Below are positions 41,115 to 49,700 of a DNA stretch of 64,000 bases, in pieces. Source of the DNA: Lachnospiraceae bacterium UBA7179 (lineage in GTDB: Bacteria; Bacillota; Clostridia; Lachnospirales; Lachnospiraceae); assembly GCA_002491195.1 (NCBI GenBank), contig DKVL01000107.1, forward strand, positions 1 through 64,000, read 5' to 3'. The stretch's first letter is position 1. Every line of letters begins with the position of its first letter. The translations under genes and the position numbers were made by a program. The notes below the pieces were generated by a model. It was not told the origin of the DNA. It saw nothing but the letters and a program-made list of their open reading frames with translations, and made no database searches.

Positions 41115-41682
41115 CCAAATCCTCTCCTTTTTCCCTTAACAGACTCTTCAACTGTCTCCTCGCCCTTGTCAGCCTCGTCCTTACCGTCGATGCCTTCGAA
41201 TTTGTGATCTTCCCGATCTCCTCGACAGATAGTTCCTCGTAGTAAAACAGGTGAATAACAGCACGGTATTTTTCCGGTAATTGTTTGACTGTCTCGATCA
41301 ACAGAGAGTCCTCTTCTGTGATTCCATAAACTGCTTCTTCTTGTGATACCTCCCTCTCCAGCGCATCATTTTCCAGCGCACTCCGCCTCTGCATCCACGG
41401 CGATTTCCACATATTTTTGCAGCAGTTGATCGTCACCCGCATAAACCACGCCTTCTCATGCTCCCCGCTGTCAAACGCGGGCGCTTTGCGCACATAGCGC
41501 AGAAACACTTCCTGATAAATATCATCCGCATCAGCCCGCGTCCTGACAAGCGCGTAAGCCAGTCTGTAGACCGTTTCCGAGTTTCTCCTGATCACTTCCT
41601 CAACCAAGGTTCCTGAAGAACTTTCTTTCTCCAGTTTTTTATTTGTCTCTTTTTTTCCTTTTTCTCTATGCATAGAACCCAT
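41107..41682 (-). CDS. ECF-type RNA polymerase sigma factor
   Basis: This 191-residue protein has region 2 (NSETVYRLAYALVRTRADADDIYQEVFLRYV, WFMRVTINCCKNMW) and region 4 (LPEKYRAVIHLFYYEELSVEEIGKITNSKASTVRTRLTRARRQLK). The N-terminal 28 residues are a charged extension not seen in the copy at 23979-24491. GGGGG precedes the ATG by 6 nt. Its targets are unknown; self-activation is common in such pairs. Confidence 0.9.
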   Translation of the reverse strand: MGSMHREKGKKETNKKLEKESSSGTLVEEVIRRNSETVYRLAYALVRTRADADDIYQEVFLRYVRKAPAFDSGEHEKAWFMRVTINCCKNMWKSPWMQRRSALENDALEREVSQEEAVYGITEEDSLLIETVKQLPEKYRAVIHLFYYEELSVEEIGKITNSKASTVRTRLTRARRQLKSLLREKGEDLDV

Positions 41683-41795
41683 TTTGCACCCCCTTCAACA
41701 GAAATACAATACAGAACTGCAAAAAGCTACACGATTCCTTAATAAAATGAATTTGAAAACACAAAAAATGCAATAAAAAACAAGTTTTCCGCAGG

Positions 41796-41824
41796 TTGTG
41801 GACTTGTCCATGGTATGTTATACT
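41796..41824 (+). promoter_or_regulatory. Promoter of the CoiA-like gene
   Basis: TTGTGG (41796-41801), 17 nt, TATACT (41819-41824). Confidence 0.5.
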
Positions 41825-41856
41825 TTATGAAAATATATTTTATATGGAGACGGCAC

Positions 41857-43128
41857 ATGAAAACAGAATGTATCTACGTTGACGAAAACCATCAGGAGCG
41901 AATCCTGTATATTGACGAATTGGTCACAGTTGAATATGAGAATGATGAAATCCATTATATAAACAATAATTCGCGCCTGTTTCGGGAGGTGCGCAGGGCA
42001 AGCCATGAGCACCGGCTGTTCTGCACCTGTGGCTGCAAAAGCAATCTGCAGTTAGTCGCGGGGGACAAGTCTGTCACTACCCGGCGGTTTTTCCGAAATT
42101 ATATGAACTTTGCAAATGCAAACTGCTGCTACGATGAAAGCCCTTTGACGCAGAAGTCAAAGATCCTGCTGCGGGCATGGCTGAACCAAATATTGCAAAG
42201 ACCTCTGTTAAACGATATCCCAATCGCGGAAATCAACAAGGGAAATAGAAAATACGAACTGACCTACTACGCACAGGAATACGATTTCGGTCTCGTCTAC
42301 GCAAACGAGGCGAAAAATATTCCATTTGAAAAAATACAGGAACTGGACGAATACAAGGAGATGCACATCCTGTATCTCTCGGATATCCACAACCAGCTTC
42401 AAAGCGGACAATTGGCCATACATCAGATTGACATGCAGGACAAACAGGGATACTGTCTCTTTTTGAAGATTGCTGATCCGGAAAAAGAAGAATATCAGTT
42501 CTCAGATGCCACGCTGGTATGCATGTATTATATCAGGGAAAATCTGGAAAGCGGCGTCTGGATTGGCCTGCCTGTTCTGGAGGATAACCTCCTGACCTTT
42601 TCCATATCCCCGCAAGGCACGCTTTCCTATCAAAATAAACCTGTGGACACCTACAGGGACGCTGTAAGGCAGCAGTATATTGCACAGGCCCGCACCCGTA
42701 TTCAGGAAGAAAACCTGCACAGAACCGCCGCTGCCAATATCCAGCCGGTTCCGTCCGAACACGGGAGCTCTGCCGAAACGTACCACACATCTTCCACACA
42801 TACAAAACAGCAGGCCTCCAGCTGCCAAGAACAGGAGGCCCTAAAGTTTACTGTCAAACGTATTATCGAAAAAAGGCTCGAAAAATACAGCGATATCCTG
42901 TTTGATGTCGACATCAGCTGGCTTACGGAAACCACGATTGACGGTAGCCGCTGTATTATCCTTGATTTGGACCGCATCGATGCCAAAAATGCAGAAATCT
43001 TATCGCAGATGCAGCTCTACACTGGTACCCAGAAATCCATTACACGAGCTGGCAGCCAGATCCTGTTCAAAGGATATGCTACTTGTAAATCAACGCATAC
43101 GCAAAGAACTTATCGGTCTTTATTGTGA
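41857..43128 (+). CDS. Hypothetical protein with CoiA-like N-terminal region
   Basis: This protein has 423 residues from ATG 41857 (GGAG, 7 nt). The front half has FCTCGCKSNLQLV, a basic RRFFRNY, NCCYDESPLTQKSKILLRAWL, a Cys-x-Cys, Cys and Lys pattern reminiscent of the CoiA/DUF6035-type proteins, which have a zinc-like site and a nuclease-like fold. The middle is a Gln/Ser/Thr-rich linker (about residues 285-325), and the last 100 residues form a separate alpha/beta part (VKRIIEKRLEKYSDILFDVDISW). No transport signal is seen. The stop lies 50 bases inside the end of the convergent BspA-like gene. The link to CoiA is tentative. Confidence 0.45.
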   Translation: MKTECIYVDENHQERILYIDELVTVEYENDEIHYINNNSRLFREVRRASHEHRLFCTCGCKSNLQLVAGDKSVTTRRFFRNYMNFANANCCYDESPLTQKSKILLRAWLNQILQRPLLNDIPIAEINKGNRKYELTYYAQEYDFGLVYANEAKNIPFEKIQELDEYKEMHILYLSDIHNQLQSGQLAIHQIDMQDKQGYCLFLKIADPEKEEYQFSDATLVCMYYIRENLESGVWIGLPVLEDNLLTFSISPQGTLSYQNKPVDTYRDAVRQQYIAQARTRIQEENLHRTAAANIQPVPSEHGSSAETYHTSSTHTKQQASSCQEQEALKFTVKRIIEKRLEKYSDILFDVDISWLTETTIDGSRCIILDLDRIDAKNAEILSQMQLYTGTQKSITRAGSQILFKGYATCKSTHTQRTYRSLL

Positions 43129-45517
43129 TCGTTCCAGGATCATTGTCCAAGTCGTCATAAACGATCGGCTGCCCACCTTCTGTAACGCAGATCATCTTAT
43201 ATTCTCTGTCCTTTTTATAAAGGGCCGACGGGATTTCCAAGGTAATCTGTACTTCCTGCTCTGTGCTGTAGGTAGTGTCAGAGACCGCATAAATGTTATA
43301 CGTCCTGCCAATCGTATAATCTCCAAGAACGAACGCAAAGGCCTGAAAACACATCGGTCCCTGCATTGCATTCTCTACGTCAATCGGATAGACATTCTCT
43401 TCCGGCAGGGTATACTGGACCTCTTCTTTCCCCACAAAGCCATACCGCTTGATCTCATCGGGTGTTGTGGGCTTCCAGACTGCTGCATCCGGGATGCTTT
43501 CATCTGAATCGTCTTCACTGGAATTCTTTCCAGGTCTGCCACTGTCATGATTATCTCCGGGGTTGTTATTGTCTCCATTGTTATCCCCAGTATTGTTATT
43601 GTCTCCAGTGTCGCTATCCCCAGTATTATTATCGTCATTGTCGCTATCCCCAGCATTATTATCGTCATTGTCGCTATCCCCAGCATCGTAGTTATAATGT
43701 ATTGTTGCCTTTGACACCGCTGATGCCGTATCACCTATTTTGCTTATGCTGTTCCACTGTGCTTCGGTACCTGTATAATATATGTCAGTCAGGGAACAAT
43801 CTGAAAATGCAGCTATGCCTATTGTCGTTACACTGTCCGGAATTACGACAACGGACATCCCAGAACAGGAGGCGAATGCGCTGCCGCCTATACTCTCTGC
43901 CCCCTGTGGTATCTCCACCCTGGAAAGCATTCCGCAATTCTGGAACATCCCTTCCCCAATACGGTCTATGTTCTGAGGCAGTTTTACACGCATCAATTTG
44001 TAGCATCGTGTAAACAGATTATCGCCTATCTTTACCTGCTTGCTGCCAGGAGCAAATGTCGCGCTTGTCATTTCTGCACATTCGAAAAATGCAGCAGAGC
44101 CCACCTCCTCAATACTGGCCGGCAAGGATATAGACTCGAGATTAGTACATCCCCTAAAAGCATTCTGAGAAATTGTTTCCACTCCATCAGAAACAGTCAC
44201 TGAACCAAGGCCCTGACATGTCTGGAAAGCACTGTCACCGATCGTTTTCACGCTGGATGGAATGGAAACAGACATAAGCGGTGTACCGCGGAAAGCACTG
44301 TTGCCAATTGTTGTCACACTGGATGAAATCTCCGCACTGAGAACCCCGCAGTTCCAAAAGGCACAGGCTCCGATACTGGTAACGCCATTCCCGATTACTG
44401 CCTTGCGAATTTGGCCGCTGTACCGATTCCACGGCTGTTCTCCTATACCACTAAAATCCGGCATAGGTCCGCTGCCGGAAATCGTCAGTGTCCCCGCATT
44501 CGTCAGGTTCCAGGCTAGTCCTCCGTCAAGCACTCCATTGCCTATTGACTCATTGGCAGTCGGGTCGTCCGGCGCCACATAACCGTCCGGGTAACGGGTG
44601 ATATAATGGCTGGTGTTGCTCATCACCTCTTCCTTAGGAATTCCCCGTCCCCAATGAACCTTACCCTGGTGATCTCCAATGCTATTGTTGCCTTCAGCAA
44701 CAACTACGCCTGTATCACTCACCTCGAGCACGATCACAGTATGAGCATCATTGTTTACCCGTAAGATATCCCCGACTTTTATATCATCATATGTAAACTC
44801 CCCTCCTGCATACATCCTTGCAGGCAGATTCCCAAATGCTGCATCGCTGAGTGTGAAAGCGAAGGCTACACAGCCCACGGCAACGATATTCACCCCTCCA
44901 ATCGTTCCGCCTGCCCACCGGTAGACATCATCGCCCGTGCCCGAATATGGCTCCGTGTTGGTCCATGGATCCCCCTCCCTGTACCCTTCCATATTCTTCA
45001 GTGCAGTCATTGCCTCATAGACTTTCGCCGGAGTAAGGCTGCTGACATCAACATCAGGAAGATCTGGTCTGACTACGGATCTCTCCACAGGGATATCCTC
45101 TGACAGCAGTTTGATCTCCTGCAATTCAGCGTCCATATCCTCGCTGGTTTCCAACTCTTCTGTAGAAGATTCCACAGAATCTGCCATAGAAGTATCCTCG
45201 GTCTGTTCCGCGGTCTCCGATGTGGCAGTGTCTGTCTCTTCACTGGTCTTTCCATCCTCTATGGATTCCTTCTCGGGCTGATTTCCCCTATCCTCTGTGG
45301 TTTCTTCCGTAGGATTTTCCACGGATTCCTTTTCTGACTGTGTAGGAATTTCCGTTGAGGCAGTATCCACATCTTCACCGGTCTTTCCATCCTCTGTAGT
45401 TTCTTCCGTAGGATTTTCCTCTGGCTGCGCAGAACCTTCCTGCCCTGCGTATACAACTGACTGGGAAGACATGCATAAGCACAGTGCTAAAATAACTGAA
45501 AGAATTCGTTTTTTCAA
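43079..45517 (-). CDS. Secreted BspA-type leucine-rich repeat protein with Cys/His peptidase-like domain
   Basis: This protein has 812 residues from a TTG start at 45517 that follows AGGAGG by 9 nt and gives a signal peptide (KKRILSVILALCLCMSSQSVVYA). Order: an acidic Glu/Thr-rich repeat stretch (residues 25-130), a domain with VGCVAFAFTLSD, GDILRVNNDAHTVIVLEV and VHWGRG that looks like a CHAP- or NlpC-type Cys/His hydrolase, six or more LRR_5/BspA repeats (xSIGxxAFxxCxxLxSVxIPxSV), an Asp/Asn/Gly spacer, and a beta-rich end. No sortase signal or SLH domain is seen. Such proteins act at the cell surface in adhesion or wall remodelling. Confidence 0.8.
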   Translation of the reverse strand: MKKRILSVILALCLCMSSQSVVYAGQEGSAQPEENPTEETTEDGKTGEDVDTASTEIPTQSEKESVENPTEETTEDRGNQPEKESIEDGKTSEETDTATSETAEQTEDTSMADSVESSTEELETSEDMDAELQEIKLLSEDIPVERSVVRPDLPDVDVSSLTPAKVYEAMTALKNMEGYREGDPWTNTEPYSGTGDDVYRWAGGTIGGVNIVAVGCVAFAFTLSDAAFGNLPARMYAGGEFTYDDIKVGDILRVNNDAHTVIVLEVSDTGVVVAEGNNSIGDHQGKVHWGRGIPKEEVMSNTSHYITRYPDGYVAPDDPTANESIGNGVLDGGLAWNLTNAGTLTISGSGPMPDFSGIGEQPWNRYSGQIRKAVIGNGVTSIGACAFWNCGVLSAEISSSVTTIGNSAFRGTPLMSVSIPSSVKTIGDSAFQTCQGLGSVTVSDGVETISQNAFRGCTNLESISLPASIEEVGSAAFFECAEMTSATFAPGSKQVKIGDNLFTRCYKLMRVKLPQNIDRIGEGMFQNCGMLSRVEIPQGAESIGGSAFASCSGMSVVVIPDSVTTIGIAAFSDCSLTDIYYTGTEAQWNSISKIGDTASAVSKATIHYNYDAGDSDNDDNNAGDSDNDDNNTGDSDTGDNNNTGDNNGDNNNPGDNHDSGRPGKNSSEDDSDESIPDAAVWKPTTPDEIKRYGFVGKEEVQYTLPEENVYPIDVENAMQGPMCFQAFAFVLGDYTIGRTYNIYAVSDTTYSTEQEVQITLEIPSALYKKDREYKMICVTEGGQPIVYDDLDNDPGTITIKTDKFFAYALIYK

Positions 45518-45749
45518 TGTTATAAACCTCCTTGTTTTTATTGGGGCCGAACTTCTGATTGACAATATTCCCCCATATAAATCTGATTTACGCACCCTGT
45601 TTCTGTTTTTCATTATATCACTTTTCTTTTCCATTTTCTACCATAAACCGCCACTAAACTGTATTTCAGACGCATCCCAACCACTCCCAATGAATAATTT
45701 ACCAACCGCGGGACATACTATGATCGACATATAAAAAGGAGTGTGTATT

Positions 45750-46343
45750 ATGGCTGTCAATTTTTCAGAAAGCAAGACCAAAGAAAATCTGATGAGAGCA
45801 TTTGCCGGGGAAAGTCAGGCAAGAAACCGTTACACCATCGCCGCCAGGAAGGCAAGAGAGGCAAAAATGTATACGATTGCCAATATCTTTGAATATACCG
45901 CAGATCAGGAACGGGCACATGCAGAGCGGTATTATGAACTGCTGAAGGATTTATCCGGAGAAACGATTTTTATAGACGGCGGATATCCAGTGGATCAGCA
46001 GGACAGTCTGGCGGAACTTTTGCGTGCTGCGGAGCACAATGAAAAAGAAGAATATGAGGATGTGTATCAGGCGTTTGGTGACAAAGCAAAAGAAGAAGGA
46101 TTTCTGGAAGCCGCGTCTGCCTTTTACCAGATTGCCAAGATTGAGCATGTACATCAGCTTCGATTTGCGAAAGTAGCAGATCTGCTGGAGAGGGGCGAGT
46201 ATTATGCCCGTGAAAACAAAGGCAAATGGATCTGCACCAACTGCGGCTATATTCATGAAGGAACACAGGCCCCGCCAACCTGCCCGACATGTCACTATGA
46301 CCAGGGATATTTCCTGCCGTATGAACTGGCGCCTTATCTATAA
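45750..46343 (+). CDS. Rubrerythrin
   Basis: This protein has 197 residues from ATG 45750, behind AAAGGAG. The four-helix diiron domain has the Glu/His ligands in GESQARNRYTI, YTADQERAHAERYYELL and IEHVHQLRF, and the C-terminal rubredoxin-like iron site has CTNCGYIHEG and CPTCHYDQGYF. It reduces hydrogen peroxide in anaerobes with electrons from rubredoxin-type donors. A clear terminator follows. It stands alone. Confidence 0.95.
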   Translation: MAVNFSESKTKENLMRAFAGESQARNRYTIAARKAREAKMYTIANIFEYTADQERAHAERYYELLKDLSGETIFIDGGYPVDQQDSLAELLRAAEHNEKEEYEDVYQAFGDKAKEEGFLEAASAFYQIAKIEHVHQLRFAKVADLLERGEYYARENKGKWICTNCGYIHEGTQAPPTCPTCHYDQGYFLPYELAPYL

Positions 46344-46349
46344 TTAACA

Positions 46350-46398
46350 AAAAAAGAACTGCCTGCTGCTGTAATTATGCCAGGCGGTTCTTTTTACA
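46350..46398 (+). terminator. Terminator after rubrerythrin
   Basis: AAAGAACTGCCTG and CCAGGCGGTTCTTT (G-U pair allowed) pair across about 14 nt and are followed by TTTT. Confidence 0.8.
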
Positions 46399-46553
46399 GT
46401 TTATTCACCCTATGAGACACGTCTTCCCCTGAAAGGCAAATCCATATTTCCTGATCTGTCCTTCACTAAAACCTTCCGAAAACAGTTCCGCAACATACTT
46501 CTTTTCCACAATCTATAAATACTAAGGAACCGTGTTAGAAATTATGTATTTGC

Positions 46554-46991
46554 CTAATTTTCTTCCGCCATACTCTTATAATAATCAATTACGTTTACAA
46601 AAGGAATCACAACCTTACCATTATTGAAAATATTAGCTGTAATTGCCTCTATTTTCCCTCTTGCCATACCTATTATTGCAGCAGCCCCATTTACACCAAC
46701 AAGTTGTTTAAATGCCTTTTCATCAACCTCGCCCCTTGAAAGGAATGCTCCTTCTAATGACATTTTTAATTGAAACTTTTGTTCTTCCGATTGTTCCACT
46801 TCAACTTTAAAATCAAGTGTCATTTGAGAAAAAAATCCATCCTCAACACTCTCAAAATATGGCTCATTAATATTAAGTCCAAAATTTCTTTTCGCCTCTC
46901 TCTCAACATCAACGATACTATTCTCAACAGAAATACTTTTGATTGTTGTACCAACCAATTCTATTCCAGCTGCTATCAAATTTAATTCCAT
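46554..46991 (-). CDS. SecB-like chaperone of a toxin-antitoxin-chaperone module
   Basis: This 145-residue protein is beta-rich, with the SecB-type layout: four strands (LIAAGIELVGTTIKSISVEN, MTLDFKVEVEQSEEQKFQLKMSLEGAF) and a helix (AIIGMARGKIEAITANIFNNGKVVIPFVNV) that resembles the SecB C-terminal region (xxxLLxPVNF). In TAC modules such as M. tuberculosis Rv1955-1957, a SecB-like chaperone protects the antitoxin from degradation. The ATG overlaps the antitoxin stop (TAATG), so the two are translated together. Housekeeping SecB is absent from most Firmicutes, so this one is likely dedicated to the module. Confidence 0.72.
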   Translation of the reverse strand: MELNLIAAGIELVGTTIKSISVENSIVDVEREAKRNFGLNINEPYFESVEDGFFSQMTLDFKVEVEQSEEQKFQLKMSLEGAFLSRGEVDEKAFKQLVGVNGAAAIIGMARGKIEAITANIFNNGKVVIPFVNVIDYYKSMAEEN

Positions 46992-47392
46992 TATGCAATA
47001 GCCTCCTTATTTGGAAGATATGATGCCCACCCACCTTTTTTTCTTCTCATTGAAGAGATATCTGAATCCCACCTGACAATCGTATAATCAGATTTTGCAA
47101 AAGGCTTTTCTAAACTTACAGATAATTCCAAATCAATCTTCTGACAAATCTCATTCAATGTCTTTATTGTAAAATTATACTCCCTGCTTTCCCACTTAGA
47201 AACCATCCCTTGAGATACACCCATATACTCTGCAAACTCTTGTTGCGTCATACCCATTTCTATTCTGCATCTTTCAATTCGTGCAGAAATCTTTGCCAAC
47301 TCAACCATAGTTTTCACTTCAGCTTCAGAAAATCCCTCTGAAATCCAATTTGCATTTTTCGCCTTTGCCAGTTTTTCTGCAATTCCCATCAT
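46991..47392 (-). CDS. HigA-type helix-turn-helix antitoxin with chaperone-dependence tail
   Basis: This 133-residue protein has an Xre-family HTH in the middle (IEMGMTQQEFAEYMGVSQG and MVSKWESREYNFTIKTLNEICQKI), with an N-terminal helical arm. The last 35 residues, after LEKPFAKSD, have exposed aromatic and hydrophobic residues (YTIVRWDSDI, GGWASYLP) and could be the chaperone-addiction segment that makes this antitoxin need the SecB-like partner. It lies between toxin and chaperone genes. GGAGG stands 5-8 nt before either of two adjacent ATGs. It is predicted to bind the palindrome at 47822-47843. Confidence 0.8.
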   Translation of the reverse strand: MMGIAEKLAKAKNANWISEGFSEAEVKTMVELAKISARIERCRIEMGMTQQEFAEYMGVSQGMVSKWESREYNFTIKTLNEICQKIDLELSVSLEKPFAKSDYTIVRWDSDISSMRRKKGGWASYLPNKEAIA

Positions 47393-47411
47393 TCAAACCT
47401 CCATAAAACAC

Positions 47412-47795
47412 TTAACGATCAAGCCATTGTAATCGCTTTTGAGCCGTGTTTATCGCTCTTTGATAATCTCCACTATTCTTTTCCAAAAAGGCTGTAAGTA
47501 AAATCACCGCACCCTCTGCAATCGTATATATCACTCTGACATTCTTTTTAGATTCAGGATGTCTTATGCAGTATAACCGATCTACACCATTTAATTTTTC
47601 AAATTGCGGTAGATCAATTGCCCTTTCTTTTTCTTGTTCTAACACAGCCAAGTCTTCAATTAGTTTCTGCTGATATCTTTCCCAAGGCGGATCATCTTTC
47701 CATGGCTCAGCAACCACTTTTCGAAACTCTTTTTTCACATTTGAAATAGCATATGTATTTAATATCCCTGTTATACATATTTTGTCTATTTCCAC
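47412..47795 (-). CDS. HigB/RelE-type toxin (Gp49-like)
   Basis: This protein has 127 residues from a GTG start at 47795, GGAGG nearby. The C-terminal half shows LYCIRHPESKKNVRVIYTIAEGAVILLTAFLEKNSGDYQRAINTAQKRL in pattern, where RVIYT, the hydrophobic strands and the final basic helix match Gp49/HigB-type mRNA interferases of the RelE superfamily. It probably cleaves mRNA on the ribosome. The toxin gene comes first, the usual order in higBA and TAC systems, and stops 19 bases before the antitoxin. There is no sign of inactivating change. Confidence 0.78.
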   Translation of the reverse strand: MEIDKICITGILNTYAISNVKKEFRKVVAEPWKDDPPWERYQQKLIEDLAVLEQEKERAIDLPQFEKLNGVDRLYCIRHPESKKNVRVIYTIAEGAVILLTAFLEKNSGDYQRAINTAQKRLQWLDR

Positions 47796-47819
47796 ATCCC
47801 AATCCTCCTCCTTTGTTTC

Positions 47820-47848
47820 ATAATATTACTTATAAGTAATATTTTCAA
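47820..47848 (-). promoter_or_regulatory. TAC promoter with perfect palindrome in the spacer
   Basis: On the minus strand TTGAAA (47843-47848), 17 nt, TATTAT (47820-47825). A perfect 22-bp palindrome, AATATTACTTA and its complement (47822-47843), fills the spacer and overlaps both boxes, as expected for an antitoxin operator. The bases from 47850 to 48055 are AT-rich with no gene seen. Confidence 0.7.
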
Positions 47849-48055
47849 GAGTAAATTTTCATTTTAAAGATACTATTAATGCTATCGGTACAGTTTACGG
47901 GAAGGAAATTGGTACAACTTTGATTCCCAGTTCTTTACTCAATAGATACGGACTTGCAAACAGAGGCATGATCAGCCGATTTTCTGTATTGTGATATCCT
48001 CCCTCTGGAAACAAATCACACTGCTCCCTACCTTCAATACCCTGCTCATTTTACG

Positions 48056-48185
48056 AAGAGAATCCTTCCATATGACAGCACCTTATAGAATGTGTCAATG
48101 TTCATCGCGTCATCCGGCGACTTGTATTCCAGAATATTATGCCCAAGGAAGAACTTAACACGGCAAAATACACCATCATCCATTT
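48056..48185 (-). pseudogene. Remnant of an Rpn/PD-(D/E)XK-type protein
   Basis: One frame reads RVKFFLGHNILEYKSPDD, followed by AMNIDTFYKVLSYGRILFVK and a stop at about 48056. This motif, with EYKSPDD and the IDTFYK helix, is typical of the middle of the PD-(D/E)XK-like proteins that abound in Lachnospiraceae. No start, front or remaining C-terminal part is present. It abuts the stop of the DUF4143 gene, so it was probably a later part of a decayed neighbour. Confidence 0.5.
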
Positions 48186-48186
48186 T

Positions 48187-49446
48187 TCAAATATACCACA
48201 CCGGTATCTGCAATATATTCTCCCTGAGCATTCCAACATCCGGGCAGTTGCAGATCACGGCCCCCATCCCCCTCTGTTTTCCGGAAATCTGATCCAAAAC
48301 GGAAAATGCCGAGGTCATGACCGCCTTGGCCTGCGTATTTTTCTTGATCTCAATGGGATATAACACTCCGTTTTCCTCAATGATCAGATCAATTTCCGAC
48401 TCCAATTCCAATATTTCTCCATTTTCTTTCACTTTTTTCTTATCGCGCCCGCGATAGTAGGATACAAAGTGGCGATAGTCCATCCCCTCATTCGCAAATG
48501 ATTTTAAGATTTCGGACACGACAAATGTCTCAAATATAGGCCCGCTCATTGCCCCATAAGCCAGATTCTCCGGTGACAGCCATCTCGTAAGATAGCAGAC
48601 CAATCCTGTATCCCTGAAATAGAGCTTTGGCGATTTGATTGCCCTTTTCAAAACATTGGAAATGTATGGCTCTAACAAGTAAATGATTCCGGAGGCTTCT
48701 AATATGGAGATCCAGTTTTTTACTGTTGCCACATCTTTCCCAATCTCCGATGCTATGGTGGAATAATTGAGTATCTCCCCGGTTCTGGCGGCAGCTGCGA
48801 TCATAAACTGCCGGAAAACGTTCAGATCGTGCACTGCTGCCAGCTCCCTGACATCCCTTTCCAGATAGGTCTTTACATAATCTGCATAGAACGCATTCCA
48901 CTCTTTCTCTTCACTCTGCAATTCAGGATATCCGCCCCTATGAATCATCTCCCAGATATTCTTTGGTTTTTGCAGGGATTTTCTCCGTTCCGCCACATAC
49001 TCCAGCGTGGGAAGAAAATGTTTGTTGAACGTGTCATGCATACACTCACGCATTGATAAGCTGGAAAGTTCAACGATTCCGATTCGTCCGGACAAGGATT
49101 CGGATACATTCTGCATCAAATGAAACGGTTGGGAACCGGACAAACAAAATAATCCTTTCTCCTCACTCTCATCACACTTGATTTTAATATAACGAAACAA
49201 CTCTTTTGCTCTTTGTACTTCATCAATTGTTACAGGAGGCGCATTTAACGTCAGAAACATGTCTCCCGCCTCCCTGGCCTGCTGCTCCAGAAAAGGATCA
49301 TCCAAAGACACATATTTCCTGTCAGGAAAGACTCTCTTTAACAATGTCGATTTACCTACTTGCCGCGCGCCAGTTACCATAATCGCTTTATAGGTCTTTT
49401 CATACTTGCGCAATCGCTCTTCCAACGCCCTTGAAATATAATCCAT
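48187..49446 (-). CDS. AAA ATPase with DUF4143 C-terminal domain
   Basis: This 419-residue protein has a P-loop (MVTGARQVGKSTLLKR), Walker B-like VTIDEVQRAKELF, and sensor motif LSGSQPFHLMQ in the N-terminal AAA_14 domain. The C-terminal part holds a winged helix (ATVKNWISILEASGIIYLLEPY) and the DUF4143 nuclease-like fold (FRDTGLVCYLTRW, ESEIDLIIEENGVLYPIEIKKN). This family is widespread and multicopy in gut anaerobes with no proven role. AGGGGG stands 6 nt before the ATG. Confidence 0.85.
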   Translation of the reverse strand: MDYISRALEERLRKYEKTYKAIMVTGARQVGKSTLLKRVFPDRKYVSLDDPFLEQQAREAGDMFLTLNAPPVTIDEVQRAKELFRYIKIKCDESEEKGLFCLSGSQPFHLMQNVSESLSGRIGIVELSSLSMRECMHDTFNKHFLPTLEYVAERRKSLQKPKNIWEMIHRGGYPELQSEEKEWNAFYADYVKTYLERDVRELAAVHDLNVFRQFMIAAAARTGEILNYSTIASEIGKDVATVKNWISILEASGIIYLLEPYISNVLKRAIKSPKLYFRDTGLVCYLTRWLSPENLAYGAMSGPIFETFVVSEILKSFANEGMDYRHFVSYYRGRDKKKVKENGEILELESEIDLIIEENGVLYPIEIKKNTQAKAVMTSAFSVLDQISGKQRGMGAVICNCPDVGMLRENILQIPVWYI

Positions 49447-49483
49447 ATCTATCCCCCTTGCATCAACGGCTCAAACAATCCGT

Positions 49484-49572
49484 GAGAAGAATGCCTGCCC
49501 TTGGCATTCTTCCAGTATGTAATTTAGAAATTCTTAGCGGGCGTACTTTGGCCGCTTAGAATTTCTTTACAC
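49484..49572. repeat. Palindromic intergenic repeat, family C
   Basis: One hairpin (AGAAGAATGCC...GGCATTCTTCC, 49484-49513) is followed by a second (TTAGAAATTCTTAGCGG and CCGCTTAGAATTTCT, 49523-49567) ending in ACAC. The element at 59953-60100 repeats this layout with other bases in the loop, and a short relative lies at about 57220. The rest of the gap up to 49700 is AT-rich, without a gene. Confidence 0.6.
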
Positions 49573-49700
49573 ACTTTCCTCTTTGTAACTATTATGGCAT
49601 ATTTAGAATCCAATTCCAAATATGCCATAATTTTATCATAGGTTATGCAGTTTTTCAATCATGATTCGATGTCTTTCCCCCGGAAGTTTCACTTGTTCCT

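Noticed and set aside
43560..43690. Repetitive bases resembling a short tandem-repeat or CRISPR-like array
   Set aside because: They encode the Asp/Asn/Gly spacer of the BspA-type protein in frame, with no spacer-repeat structure.
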